Assembly: GCA_022560615.1 (NCBI GenBank)
Contig: JADFSR010000021.1
Coordinates: 1 to 64,000, forward strand
Direction: 5' to 3'
Source: Gemmatimonadota bacterium
GTDB lineage: Bacteria; Gemmatimonadota; Gemmatimonadetes; Longimicrobiales; Gaopeijiaceae
Length of the DNA: 64,000 nt
The notes beneath the pieces were generated by a model that was not told where the DNA came from, searched no databases, and was given only the letters and a program-made list of their open reading frames with translations. Positions 1-9,210 of the stretch are shown here, in pieces; position 1 is the first letter of the stretch, and every line of letters begins with the position of its first letter. Position numbers and translations under genes: made by a program.

Positions 1-1976
1 GTGGGGTCGCGGTCCGGGAAGCGGCCCCGCGGATCCAGCGTGATGGACTCGATCGCGGCGCCGTCGAAGGGCAGCTCTGCCTCGAAAGTCTTGCTGCCCG
101 AGAACCACACGTCGACCGGATAGGTCACGACCAGCGTGCGGTCGTCGACTCGCTCGGCATTCGGCATCGGCGGTGGCGTCCGTCCGTCAGCGTGGAAGCG
201 CACCTGAAGCACGACGGGCGACGGCATCTGACCGTCCTGATGCACAGTGACCGTCGTGCCAGAGCCCGACGACGTGACGTTCTGGATCGATCCGTCCACC
301 GACTCGGTGGTGAAGAGCCAGTAGTACCAGAACCACCCGAGGTCCCGATCGAGTGCCCGGTTCATGAAGAACATGTAGTCCCACGGGGACGGGTGTTTGA
401 AGCGCCAGGCGTGGGCATACTCGCTCATCGCCCGCCACACCTCCTCGTCGCCGACGATACCACCGAGCATGGAAAGCATGAGCGGCGCTTTGGAGTATGC
501 CTGGAACGAGTACATCGGCCCGCCGTAGTTGGCGTTCCACATGAGCGGCGCCTCCCGCTCGTTGCCGCTCACGAAGCCGTACGACTGGCCGGCGCCGTCT
601 AGGACCGGCGGCTCGCCGCGCCGGTGCGCGCTCGAGAGCACGTTCATGTACTGGTTGAAGCCCTCGTCCATGAAGCCGTACCAGGTTTCGTTCGTCCCGA
701 CCATCATCGGCCACCACTGGTGTCCGATTTCGTGATCTTCGGCACCCAGAGCAGACCCGATGAACATGGGGTACTCCATGCCTGTGTCCGGCCCGTCCAC
801 CATCGTGAGCTGCGGGAACGAATACGGCATCCACAGCTCCGAATAAAACTGGAGCGCGTGCCTCCCCCGAGCGTCGGCGCCTACGTAGCGGCCGGCGTGC
901 CCAGGCAGGTACATCCATTGGAACGGGATCGTCTCCCCACCGGGGATGTCCACGCTCGTCGCCTCCCACACGTATTGGCTGGAGGTCGCCCAAGCGAAGT
1001 CGTTCACGTAGTCGGCGACGAAGTGCCACACGAGCCGATCTCCGTCCGCCGTCGCGGTCCCGGGCCCGAAGTCCTCGACCCCCACGATCGTCCGGGTCTC
1101 GTCAGAGCCCACGACGTGTGAGAGCCGGTCTCGGGTCTGCTCACTGAGGACATCGTCAGGATTCTGAAGAAGACCCGTCGCGCCGACCACCCAACCGGCC
1201 GGCACGTCGATAGACACGTCGAAGCGGCCGAAGTTGTTGTAGAACTCGGAGGAACCCAGGTACGGCTCGGTATCCCACCCCCGCAGGTCATCGTACTTGG
1301 CGACCCGCGGATACCACTGCGCGACCTGGAAGAGCGAGTCGCCCCAGGCCCCCATGCGGAGCCCTCGACCGCCTTCCGCTGGCGGGACCCGAAAGCTCCA
1401 CTCGATTTCGAGCGTCGCCGAAGCCTCCGCGGGAATCGGATCCCTCAAGATGATGAGCGAGGAGGTGGTGTTCAGCCCGGTCACATAGTTCATCTCAAGC
1501 TGACGTGGCGGCTGGCCAAGACGTCGCCGGGGCGGGCTGGCGGTGAGGTCGATCGGTTCTCCGTTCAGGGAGATCGAAGAGACGACCGTGCCGTCGGTGA
1601 GGTCGTTGAGCGCCCGCGAGCGCACCGCGCTGGGCGAGAAAAGGTTCTGGTCGAGCCGGAGCACGATCGAGTTCAAGGCGTCGGGGCTGTTGTTCGCGAT
1701 CTCGACGGTCTCGCGGCCGGTCACGGTGCCGCTGGACGGGTCGAGGCGAGCCTCGATCGAGTAGTCGACCTCGAGCTGCCAGTAGTTGGCGCCGGGCGCG
1801 CCAGTGGAGTCCCGGGTCCCCGCTTCGAAGGCCCTGCGAATCATGTTCGTCAGAGGGATGTCGTGCCGGATGGACCGCTCGGGCCGGGTCCAGTCGGTGG
1901 GGGTCTGCGCCGACAGCGAGGCCGATAAATTCACGCACAGGGCCGGAAGGCAGAGGGCGGTGAGGGCACGCTTCAT
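1..1976 (-). CDS. Secreted M1-family metallopeptidase (C-terminus off the window)
   Basis: The minus-strand frame is open from ATG at 1976 to the window edge, so the C-terminus is missing and at least 658 residues are present. It opens with a signal peptide (MKRALTALCLPALCVNLSAS, cleavage near SAQ). The zinc motif HEIGH (HExxH) lies at about residues 415-419, followed by the downstream segment NETWYGFMDEGFNQY that supplies the third ligand Glu; this is the gluzincin/M1 pattern. The preceding beta-rich half resembles the M1 N-terminal domain. An AAGGAGCC-like ribosome site precedes the start. Known for the family: zinc aminopeptidases cleaving N-terminal residues. Inferred: a periplasmic or extracytoplasmic peptidase used in peptide scavenging. 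The assignment is firm at family level; the substrate is unknown. Confidence 0.88.
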   Translation of the reverse strand, partial: MKRALTALCLPALCVNLSASLSAQTPTDWTRPERSIRHDIPLTNMIRRAFEAGTRDSTGAPGANYWQLEVDYSIEARLDPSSGTVTGRETVEIANNSPDALNSIVLRLDQNLFSPSAVRSRALNDLTDGTVVSSISLNGEPIDLTASPPRRRLGQPPRQLEMNYVTGLNTTSSLIILRDPIPAEASATLEIEWSFRVPPAEGGRGLRMGAWGDSLFQVAQWYPRVAKYDDLRGWDTEPYLGSSEFYNNFGRFDVSIDVPAGWVVGATGLLQNPDDVLSEQTRDRLSHVVGSDETRTIVGVEDFGPGTATADGDRLVWHFVADYVNDFAWATSSQYVWEATSVDIPGGETIPFQWMYLPGHAGRYVGADARGRHALQFYSELWMPYSFPQLTMVDGPDTGMEYPMFIGSALGAEDHEIGHQWWPMMVGTNETWYGFMDEGFNQYMNVLSSAHRRGEPPVLDGAGQSYGFVSGNEREAPLMWNANYGGPMYSFQAYSKAPLMLSMLGGIVGDEEVWRAMSEYAHAWRFKHPSPWDYMFFMNRALDRDLGWFWYYWLFTTESVDGSIQNVTSSGSGTTVTVHQDGQMPSPVVLQVRFHADGRTPPPMPNAERVDDRTLVVTYPVDVWFSGSKTFEAELPFDGAAIESITLDPRGRFPDRDP

Positions 1977-2221
1977 TGTCGAGGCTCCTTGGGGCAGCAC
2001 ATTCGTTTCCAGCGAAAAGCCTAGATCGGGCGCCCGGAGGCGACAAGGGGACGCGGAACCCCGAGACATGGCATGCCTGTTCTTGTCCGCCTTCGGCTAG
2101 GGAACCATCTTCGAACCGATTTGCGCTGTTGGGTGCTGCCGTCCCACCACGGGCTCAGGAGCTTCCCTGATCGACACTATCGGCTGCCGTCGGGACGGCT
2201 GCCGTCCGGACTCGGCGGAGC

Positions 2222-2544
2222 GATGACATCGCTCGACGATTCCGCTGCGGGGAAACTCGGAGGTCCGGCGGTCCGTGAGTTGCTGGCAATCACGCTGATC
2301 GTCTCCGCATGCAGTCGACGGAGCGAGCCTGTTCGTGTTCTTCGGTGTGTCCCTGACCATGACCTTGCTCGTCGGCCTTTTCAGCGGGATCGAGCTTCCC
2401 CTCCCGATCGACATCGGCAACGACATCGCCGATGGCGGCCGGCTCACGAATCGTGTCCTGGGCTGGGACTACATCGGTGCGCTGGTGGCCGGCGTGTCGC
2501 GGCCCACGACCAAGATCTGGAGCACGCGTCGTCCATGGAGCTAG
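2222..2544 (+). pseudogene. Decayed fragment of the membrane module of the polyamine aminopropyltransferase
   Basis: From ATG 2222 one frame reads VRELLAITLIVSACS, matching the first membrane helix of the 5696-7558 protein (VRAVLAITIVLSACS). After about 2325 the match continues in a different frame (FFGVSLTMTLLVGLFSGIEL, then TNRVLGWDYIGALVAG), matching LLFGVSLAMILLVGVLSGIE and TNRVLGWDYLGALIAG. Roughly 250 bases that separate these segments in the intact gene are missing and the frame is shifted, and homology stops near 2510. This is a truncated paralogue with an internal deletion lying directly upstream of the functional locus. It is unlikely to make a protein; it records an old duplication. 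Confidence 0.75.
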
Positions 2545-2554
2545 GCTCGTAGCC

Positions 2555-4600
2555 GTGCTCCTATATGCGCTAACCGTGTTCGTGAGCGCGTTCCTGCTCT
2601 TTCAGGTCCAGCCGCTCATCGCGCGTTACATCCTGCCCTGGTTCGGCGGTGGGCCCGCAGTGTGGACTTCGTCCATCTTGTTCTTCCAGGCGATGCTGCT
2701 GGCCGGCTACGCCTACGCGCACTTGAGCATCGTACGGCTCAGGCCTCGCGCACAGGTGGGAGTCCACCTCGCGCTCTTGGCGGCGGCGTTGACCCAGCTC
2801 CCGATCACGCCATCCGACGCGTGGAAACCGACCGCGGTTGCGCACCCCACGGCGCAGATTCTGCTCCTGCTCACCGCGAGCATCGGGTTGCCTTACCTCG
2901 TCCTGTCCTCGACGGCTCCGCTGCTCCAGGCCTGGTTCGCGCGAGCGCTTCCGGATCGCTCTCCCTATCGACTCTATGCGCTCTCCAACCTGGGTTCGCT
3001 GCTCGCGCTGGTGAGCTATCCCTTCGTCGTCGAGCCCCTACTGGCGCGGAGCACCCAGACCTTGGTGTGGTCGGCGACGTTCTGCCTTTTCGTGGTGCTC
3101 TGTGGCGCATCGGCGCTGCGGGGACTGAGGGCTGTCGGGACAGACGGAGTGGGAGCCGCCGCGCTCCCGGATCCCGACGAGCCGCCTCCAGCGGCAGGGA
3201 CGCGCGTGCTGTGGCTCGCGCTGTCCGCCTGCGCCGCCGTGCTGTTCCTGGCCGTCACCAATCAGATCACGATGGACGTGGCGGTGGTTCCGTTCCTGTG
3301 GGTGCTTCCGCTCGGACTCTATCTACTGACCTTCGTCATCGCCTTCGAGCGCGACGGCTGGTACGTGCGCTCGTGGTTCGTCGCGGCGCTGGCGCCGGCG
3401 CTCGCCTGCGCCGTGTGGTTCATGTTCCGGGGACAGGCCGCACCCATCCCCCAACAGCTCTTGGTGTACGCGGTCGTCGTGTTCATCGGATGCATGGTCT
3501 GCCACGGCGAGCTCAGTCGCCTCAAGCCGCATCCTCGATACCTGACCGGGTTCTACCTCACCGTTGCGCTTGGCGGGGCCCTGGGCGGCGCTTTCGTGGC
3601 ACTTTTGGCTCCCGTGCTCTTCAACGACCATCTCGAGCTGCATGTCGCGCTGATGGGCGTCGCCACGCTGGCGCTCGTCACAATGTTCATCGACGAGGAA
3701 TCGACGTTGGATCTCCGCCGGCACCCGGCGGCTGCCATCCTCCTGACGCTGTCGGTGGCAGGCCTTGCGCTCGCGTTGAACATTCATGCCCGTCGGGCAG
3801 GCGAGCTCGCAGTCGTGCGGTCCAGGAGCTTCTACGGCGTCCTCACCGTATACCGTCAGGCCGAGGGCAGGCCCGACGAGACTCTCTCGCTATGGCACGG
3901 CAGGACCGCACACGGCATACAGTTCACCAGCCTCGAAGGGCGCCGGCTCGCAACGAGCTTCTACGCGCCCAACAGCGGCGTGGCCCAGGCCTTTCAGCTG
4001 CTCACGCCGGACCGAGATCGCCGGATCGGGATCGTCGGAATGGGAGTCGGCACTCTGGCAACCTTCGCGCGGCCGGGGGACTATATTCGGCTCTACGAGA
4101 TCAACCCGGAGGTCCGGCGTCTGGCGGAAACACTGTTCACCTACTTGAGGGATTCGCCGGCCGAAATCGATGTCGTGATGGGCGACGCACGCCTGTCGAT
4201 GGAGCGCGACGCCCCGCAGAACTTCGACATACTAGCCTTGGACGCCTTCAGCGGCGACGCAATCCCGTTCCACCTTCTCACGAAGGAAGCGTTCGAGGCC
4301 TACGACCGTCATCTCGCGCCGGGTGGCGTCATCGCCATCCTGATCTCTACCTGGCATCTCGACTTCGAGCCCGTCGTGCGACGAGTCGCGGATCACTTGG
4401 GGCTGCATGCGATCAGGATCCGCTCGCCGGCCGGCCCGGTGCAGAACTGGGGCTCCGACTGGATGATACTGACGCGTGACCGTGAATGGCTCGACCCGGC
4501 CCGCTTCGACCACGTAGTCGCTCCGACCGAGAACACCATGGAGGGTCAGCGCCTCTGGACGGATGACTATACGAGCCTGTATCAACTTCTGAGGAAGTGA
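2555..4600 (+). CDS. Fused multi-spanning membrane / spermidine synthase-like protein
   Basis: The protein is 681 residues from GTG 2555, chosen because the first helix (LLYALTVFVSAFLLFQVQPL) starts there; an upstream in-frame ATG at 2432 would add residues lying inside the pseudogene fragment. About ten hydrophobic helices cover residues 1-430. A Rossmann domain follows with the AdoMet-site motif GMGVGT, the acidic YEINPE, GDARLSM and LDAFSGDAIPFHLLT, which is the pattern of proteins annotated 'fused MFS/spermidine synthase'. In this family the substrate is often unproven; the canonical aminopropyltransferase catalytic Asp context is altered to LDAFSGD. Being next to speD supports a polyamine-linked role, but another methyl- or aminopropyl-transfer is possible. 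Its stop is one base from the next start, so it is cotranscribed. Confidence 0.8.
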   Translation: MLLYALTVFVSAFLLFQVQPLIARYILPWFGGGPAVWTSSILFFQAMLLAGYAYAHLSIVRLRPRAQVGVHLALLAAALTQLPITPSDAWKPTAVAHPTAQILLLLTASIGLPYLVLSSTAPLLQAWFARALPDRSPYRLYALSNLGSLLALVSYPFVVEPLLARSTQTLVWSATFCLFVVLCGASALRGLRAVGTDGVGAAALPDPDEPPPAAGTRVLWLALSACAAVLFLAVTNQITMDVAVVPFLWVLPLGLYLLTFVIAFERDGWYVRSWFVAALAPALACAVWFMFRGQAAPIPQQLLVYAVVVFIGCMVCHGELSRLKPHPRYLTGFYLTVALGGALGGAFVALLAPVLFNDHLELHVALMGVATLALVTMFIDEESTLDLRRHPAAAILLTLSVAGLALALNIHARRAGELAVVRSRSFYGVLTVYRQAEGRPDETLSLWHGRTAHGIQFTSLEGRRLATSFYAPNSGVAQAFQLLTPDRDRRIGIVGMGVGTLATFARPGDYIRLYEINPEVRRLAETLFTYLRDSPAEIDVVMGDARLSMERDAPQNFDILALDAFSGDAIPFHLLTKEAFEAYDRHLAPGGVIAILISTWHLDFEPVVRRVADHLGLHAIRIRSPAGPVQNWGSDWMILTRDREWLDPARFDHVVAPTENTMEGQRLWTDDYTSLYQLLRK

Positions 4601-4601
4601 T

Positions 4602-5306
4602 TTGAGAACCTCGATACACGCCCAGACAATTTACGTTTTCGCGTTCCTCCTGGGCTTCTGCAGCATAGTATATGAGCTGCTGCTCGGGCAGTCCCTGTCG
4701 GCGTTCTTGGGCAACACCGTACTCCGGTTCAGCGTGACCATCGGTCTCTACATGCTGTCGATGGGCATCGGGGCGCTTTTGGCCGAAGGCCGCTGGCTCG
4801 AGCACGCGGCTGCCACGCTGCTCAAGGTCGAAATCCTGCTCACGGTGGTGGGCGGATTTTCGGTGATCTTCCTCTTGATCATGAACTCGGTGGGCATTCC
4901 GGACACGCTCTTCTCAGTGCTCGCGCACCTGCTCATCGTCCTGATCGGGGTCCTCACAGGCCTCGAGATCCCACTCCTCATCGAGCTACGCGGCCATGAA
5001 GTGGAAGGCTGCGAGCGCACGGTGCTCGGCGTCGACTACCTGGGCGCCTTCTGCGGCACGATCGCGTTCGCCTTTGTCTTCTACCCCCGCTTCGGCCTCA
5101 TCCCCACGACGTTCTTCGTCGGTCTTCTCAACGCTTTTGTGGGCGTCTGCCTCTACACGCAGCGATTCAAGGTGCACGAGGCCGGCCGCCGCAACTATGC
5201 CGCTCTCGTGGGGGTGCAGGCCTTTTTCTTCGTGGTTCTCGCGGTGCTCGTCCAGACCGCCAACCGTGTGAACGAGCTGTTCCTCCGCTACTACCTGGCA
5301 TCGTGA
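4602..5306 (+). CDS. Stand-alone membrane module of aminopropyltransferase family (half-size paralogue)
   Basis: The protein is 234 residues from TTG 4602, with a GAGGAAG ribosome site inside the end of the preceding gene. About six to seven hydrophobic helices are visible. Motifs IVYELLLGQSLSAFLGNTV, GLEIPLLIEL and VLGVDYLGAF align with LLYELLIAQTMSMMAGNTV, GIELPLLIQL and VLGWDYLGAL in the N-terminal half of the 5696-7558 protein. The C-terminal spermidine-synthase domain is absent: the gene ends by a clean stop 8 bases before speD. It is therefore a transporter- or scaffold-like half protein, perhaps a partner of the fused enzymes. No biochemical role is established that I know of. Confidence 0.72.
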   Translation: MRTSIHAQTIYVFAFLLGFCSIVYELLLGQSLSAFLGNTVLRFSVTIGLYMLSMGIGALLAEGRWLEHAAATLLKVEILLTVVGGFSVIFLLIMNSVGIPDTLFSVLAHLLIVLIGVLTGLEIPLLIELRGHEVEGCERTVLGVDYLGAFCGTIAFAFVFYPRFGLIPTTFFVGLLNAFVGVCLYTQRFKVHEAGRRNYAALVGVQAFFFVVLAVLVQTANRVNELFLRYYLAS

Positions 5307-5313
5307 GGCCCGC

Positions 5314-5703
5314 GTGACGACGAGAACGGACTTTGGTCAGCACTACCTCGTGGACTTCCTGAGATGTGACCCCGTGACGCTGCGATCGGTGGGTCCGACC
5401 CGCGAAATCTTCCTGCGGGCGGCCCGGGAGGCGAAAGCTATCGTGGTGGCGGAGGACTTCTATCAGTTCGAGCCCGAGGGGGTGAGCGGCGTGCTCCTCA
5501 TCGCCGAGTCACATCTGAGCGTGCATACCTGGCCGGAAGACGGGTTCGCGGCCATCGACATCTTCACGTGCGGCGAGGAGATGGACGCGGAGGTGGCGAT
5601 CGCGGTGCTGACCGTCGCCTTCCGGGCGGAGGAGACCGTCGTGAGGGTGCACACGCGTGGCCAGCTCGGCGAAAGCGAATCCGAGGAGCCCAACGTTGGC
5701 TGA
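5314..5703 (+). CDS. speD: S-adenosylmethionine decarboxylase proenzyme
   Basis: The protein is 129 residues from GTG 5314, the usual length of the bacterial class 1B enzyme. It carries the hallmark AESHLSVHTWPEDGFAAID: Ser67 would become the pyruvoyl group by self-cleavage between Glu66 and Ser67, His68 is the processing residue, and Cys86 in FTCG is the catalytic acid. The enzyme decarboxylates AdoMet to the aminopropyl donor used by spermidine synthases. It lies in a tight run between the membrane half-protein (8 bases upstream) and the aminopropyltransferase (overlapping its start), which supports a polyamine operon. The protein is cytoplasmic. The identification is very secure. Confidence 0.95.
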   Translation: MTTRTDFGQHYLVDFLRCDPVTLRSVGPTREIFLRAAREAKAIVVAEDFYQFEPEGVSGVLLIAESHLSVHTWPEDGFAAIDIFTCGEEMDAEVAIAVLTVAFRAEETVVRVHTRGQLGESESEEPNVG

Positions 5704-7558
5704 GCGACCCGGAGCGGTACGCGCCGTCCTGGCGATCACCATCGTTCTGTCTGCGTGTAGCCTCCTCTACGAGCTGCTCATTGCTCAGACGATGTCGATG
5801 ATGGCCGGAAACACGGTCGTGTGGTACAGCCTGACCGTGGGCGCTTACCTCGGAGCGTTGGGGCTTGGGGCGGTCGCGGTCAATACGAGAGCAGCGCGGA
5901 GCAGCTGGAACATGCTCTTCATCGTCGAGCTCCTTCTGAGCATCGTGGGTGCGTGCGCGGTCCTCGTGATCCAGCTCGCTCACTCTCTCTACCTGTACTT
6001 CTACGCGGGTCCGGGCGGCGGCAACATCCTTCTCCTCTTTGGCGTTTCGCTCGCGATGATCCTACTGGTCGGCGTGCTCAGCGGAATCGAGTTGCCGCTC
6101 TTGATTCAACTCGGAAAAGACGCCTCCGAGGACGGCAAGATCACGAATCGGGTCCTGGGTTGGGACTACCTGGGAGCCTTGATAGCGGGACTTCTGTTCC
6201 CGCTGGCGCTCGTACCCTTCTTCGACCTGGCGGTCATCGGTTTCGGTACGGCGCTGGTGAACCTGTCGGCGGGCGCGTACGTGCTGCACCGTTTTGTGCC
6301 CCGCAAACAGCGGTTTCGGGTGAAGACGACGCTTGCCTTGGCGTTGGGGGCGGTGCTGGTCTTCGGGATCTCGCAGGGCGGTCACATCCAGCAGTACTTC
6401 CTCAAGCGGTACTACTTCTATATCGACGCGGCCGCGATCGGCTCTCCGTTTGGCTACCTCAGCGAGCTGCCGGACATCGTGCGCGTAAGTTCCCCCTACC
6501 AAAAGATCGATCTGGTCCACGACACCTCAGTGTACGAGGGAAGCGTCCTCATCGATGCGTACTCGACGAAGTTCGCCGAAGACCCGTCGCTGCCGAGGGA
6601 CTGGTTTCTCTTCTTGAACGGGGACTTCCAGCTCAGCTCCGACTACGAGGAGATCTATCACGAGTGGTTCGCGCACGTGCCGATCATCCTGAACGGGAAA
6701 GTACCTGAGCGAGTGCTGGTCATGGGCGCGGGCGACGGCATACTGCTCCGGGAGCTCGTGAAGCACGAGGGAATCCGTAGCATCCTGCACGTCGACCTGG
6801 ACCGGACGCTGGTGGGCTTGGCGAAGGATCACCCCACGTTCACGGCCATGAATCGACGCGCTTTCGATGACCCGAGGATCCAGACGGCGTTCGGAGACGC
6901 GTTTCAAGTGATTCGGAAATCTCGGGAAACGTACGACGCGATCTATCTCGATTTCCCGTACGTAATGGACTACAACCTCTCGAAGCTGTACAGCCGGGAG
7001 TTCTTCCACTTCGTGAGGGCGCGGTTGGCCGATGGAGGCTTCGCCGTTCTGGACGCTCCAGCGCCGAACATGAGGCTGGATCCGGATCTGGAAGGGAACC
7101 TCCGGATCGAGCCTGGCGGCTACCTGGACATCTATCACAGCACCATCCGAAAGGCCGGCTTCGAGTCCATCATACCGTTTCACACCCGGCTCGAGCTCGA
7201 CAATCCGAGCGCGTACGAGGCCCTCGAGGCATGGCCCGAGACGCCCACCTTCGAGGGCGTAGAACGGGAAGATTTCCGGCAGGCCCTGCGGCGAGAGTGG
7301 ATGCTCCAGTTCATCGAACAGCACGAGAGCAACTTCGAGCAGGGCTTCATCCTGATGTGGAACGATGACCGCGATCCTACCGTGCACATGTATCGCGACC
7401 TCGGCGTCGACCTGAGCGTGCTGAACGAGCGACGGTTCGCGCTGGCGTTCCCGCCTCCGTTCTCCCGGTCGGCGGACATCGATCCGTTCAGAGTGAACTC
7501 GATTCTCCGGCCCACACTGCCCCGTCAGCGAATCTTTAGCGTGCGCAGGCCGTTTTGA
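5696..7558 (+). CDS. speE: Membrane-anchored polyamine aminopropyltransferase (spermidine synthase family)
   Basis: The protein is 620 residues from TTG 5696. This start is favoured because a GGAG box lies 8 bases upstream and the start overlaps the speD stop; GTG 5657 is an alternative. Residues 1 to about 215 hold six or seven membrane helices. The C-terminal half carries the aminopropyltransferase core: VLVMGAGDGILLRELVKHE (AdoMet site), HVDLD, GDAFQVI, and YDAIYLDFPYVMDYNLSKLY, which corresponds to the catalytic Asp loop. The family transfers the aminopropyl group from decarboxylated AdoMet to putrescine or a longer polyamine. The GGGDG motif is GAGDG here and the DxTDP loop is LDFP, so acceptor specificity may differ. 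The adjoining speD supports the assignment. Confidence 0.85.
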   Translation: MAERPGAVRAVLAITIVLSACSLLYELLIAQTMSMMAGNTVVWYSLTVGAYLGALGLGAVAVNTRAARSSWNMLFIVELLLSIVGACAVLVIQLAHSLYLYFYAGPGGGNILLLFGVSLAMILLVGVLSGIELPLLIQLGKDASEDGKITNRVLGWDYLGALIAGLLFPLALVPFFDLAVIGFGTALVNLSAGAYVLHRFVPRKQRFRVKTTLALALGAVLVFGISQGGHIQQYFLKRYYFYIDAAAIGSPFGYLSELPDIVRVSSPYQKIDLVHDTSVYEGSVLIDAYSTKFAEDPSLPRDWFLFLNGDFQLSSDYEEIYHEWFAHVPIILNGKVPERVLVMGAGDGILLRELVKHEGIRSILHVDLDRTLVGLAKDHPTFTAMNRRAFDDPRIQTAFGDAFQVIRKSRETYDAIYLDFPYVMDYNLSKLYSREFFHFVRARLADGGFAVLDAPAPNMRLDPDLEGNLRIEPGGYLDIYHSTIRKAGFESIIPFHTRLELDNPSAYEALEAWPETPTFEGVEREDFRQALRREWMLQFIEQHESNFEQGFILMWNDDRDPTVHMYRDLGVDLSVLNERRFALAFPPPFSRSADIDPFRVNSILRPTLPRQRIFSVRRPF

Positions 7559-7774
7559 TTCGAGACAGCCCGTTCGCAGCGAAGAAATTGGTGGCTAGGG
7601 CCGCACCGTCACCATATCCTTTGGACGAAATAATCTGCCGCGGCGGAGTCCGGGCGAGGACTCTCGCCGACGGTCGATACGCGGGAATGAGGTTTATCGC
7701 TCGGACCACGGGTGGCACACGGTTTGCGGATCCTCACGGTGTTTCGTCGATGCGTTGCTGGCAAGAGGTTTCGG

Positions 7775-8197
7775 ATGACCCACGCGGGCTCACCGAGCCA
7801 TTACCGCGCTGAACGAGGCGGTTTCACGCTGATCGAAGTGATCTTTGCCCTCGTGATCCTCACGGTAGGCATCTTGGCGGTGGCGACCCTCAATACTATC
7901 TCGATTTGGCAGACCCGCAGGGGTGACGACCTCACCAACTCGGCGTTCGCCGCCGCGCAGGTTCTGGATGCCGTCTCCGTGCTGCCGTTCGACTCCGTCG
8001 CCGTGGGTAACTACGTGGATACCGTGAGCTTCGGCCCAGCCAACTACATCGTGAATTGGACGGTCTCCGACATGTCGGATTCGCTTGCGACGGGAAACAG
8101 GGAGATCAAGAGAGTCCTCGTACTGAGCGGCGGAGGATTGACGCAGACGACTGCTGAACAGTACGAGCTGTTCATTTTCAAGCCCGGCGGCTCGTGA
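7775..8197 (+). CDS. pilV: Type IV pilus minor pilin, PilV-like
   Basis: The protein is 140 residues from ATG 7775, with an AGAGG box 6 bases upstream. The class III leader ends in GG before FTLIEVIFALVILTVGILAV, so cleavage is after Gly and Glu5 of the mature pilin is kept. The rest is a short beta-rich head. PilV proteins are minor pilins that prime pilus assembly at the inner membrane. It is first of four pilin-like genes, and its stop overlaps or nearly abuts the PilW-like gene. It could equally be a type II secretion pseudopilin GspI; order and size favour PilV. Confidence 0.8.
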   Translation: MTHAGSPSHYRAERGGFTLIEVIFALVILTVGILAVATLNTISIWQTRRGDDLTNSAFAAAQVLDAVSVLPFDSVAVGNYVDTVSFGPANYIVNWTVSDMSDSLATGNREIKRVLVLSGGGLTQTTAEQYELFIFKPGGS

Positions 8198-8217
8198 GAG
8201 CGTCGGGCGGAGCGAAC

Positions 8218-9210
8218 GTGACAGAGATGGACGAACGAGCCGATACTGAGTCGGGCGATGCGAAGGGCTTCACGCTGGTGGAGTTGTTGGTGGCCTTCGT
8301 CCTGTTCGCCATCGTCATGGGGTCTACCGTAAGCTTCCTGATGTCGCAGCGAGCACTGTACGACGTGCAGGCCGACCGCATGGCGCTTCAGAGGAACGTC
8401 AGGGCAGCGGTGGACCTAGTGGCGAGCGAGCTCCGTTCGATCCCGCCTGGAGGCGTCGTCAAGGGTACGCAGGACTCGGTGGTCGTGCGCTATCCAATCC
8501 GGTGGGGCCTCGTATGCGGCCACCTGAACAAGGCTGCGCCGTCGAAGAACCCCAACGACCCGCCCCCGCCCCCGGCACCCGACGCCGAAATCTACATGCC
8601 GACCATGACCGATCCGCTCTACTCAGCGGAGAACCAGACTGGCCTCGGTTTCCGCGGCGCGGACAGCGTATGGGTGTTCATCGACGACGTCGGTTCGCCG
8701 CAGCCGTGGGAGGACTCGCTCTATGTCGAGAGTACGGTCTTCTGCACCGCGGGCCCCGGCGCCAAGGTGCGTACCGACAAGTTCGACAAGGATGGCAATC
8801 TCGTAGAAGCGGGCGATACCTTGAGCCTGCAATACCGCCGGTTCATGGGCTACTACTCGTATGTGGGATCCGAAGCCTATACCGGCGCTCAGGTGATCGC
8901 TTACAGTGAAGTAACGTACCGCTTCGGCGCCTCGGTTTTCGAGCCTGGAACCCGTGCGCTCTTCCGGATCACGTCGGCCGGTGAACAGGAGTTGGCCGGT
9001 CTCTTCGACACTGATTCCGGGTTCGAGTATGTGCTGGAGAACGGCACCGTGCAGTCTGCGCTTACCAACCAATCTGAGATCGACACCCTCGTGGAGATCC
9101 GCATCAAGGCGTTTGCTACCAAGGACAACCCGTCCGGTGGGGATACCAGGACGTTGGACTACGATGCGACGGTGGGGGTGCCGTTGCGTAACCTCGGAGA
9201 GGAACAATGA
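8218..9210 (+). CDS. pilW: Type IV pilus minor pilin, PilW-like
   Basis: GTG 8218 is preferred because of the GGCGGAG box just upstream; GTG 8194 overlapping the previous stop is possible. The protein is 330 residues. The prepilin site KGFTLVELLVAFVLFAIVMG is seen near residue 20, followed by the conserved amphipathic helix (ALYDVQADRMALQRNVRAAV). A proline-rich stretch (NDPPPPPAPD) and a long beta-rich head follow. PilW is a minor pilin of the priming complex and GspJ the secretion equivalent; the length suits PilW. Its stop overlaps the next start as ATGA, indicating translational coupling. Confidence 0.78.
   Translation: MTEMDERADTESGDAKGFTLVELLVAFVLFAIVMGSTVSFLMSQRALYDVQADRMALQRNVRAAVDLVASELRSIPPGGVVKGTQDSVVVRYPIRWGLVCGHLNKAAPSKNPNDPPPPPAPDAEIYMPTMTDPLYSAENQTGLGFRGADSVWVFIDDVGSPQPWEDSLYVESTVFCTAGPGAKVRTDKFDKDGNLVEAGDTLSLQYRRFMGYYSYVGSEAYTGAQVIAYSEVTYRFGASVFEPGTRALFRITSAGEQELAGLFDTDSGFEYVLENGTVQSALTNQSEIDTLVEIRIKAFATKDNPSGGDTRTLDYDATVGVPLRNLGEEQ

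Noticed and set aside
7555-7812. Open frame of 85 residues after the speE-like gene
   Set aside because: No family pattern, poor ribosome site, and it overlaps the well-supported PilV-like start region; the 216-base gap is better read as promoter sequence.
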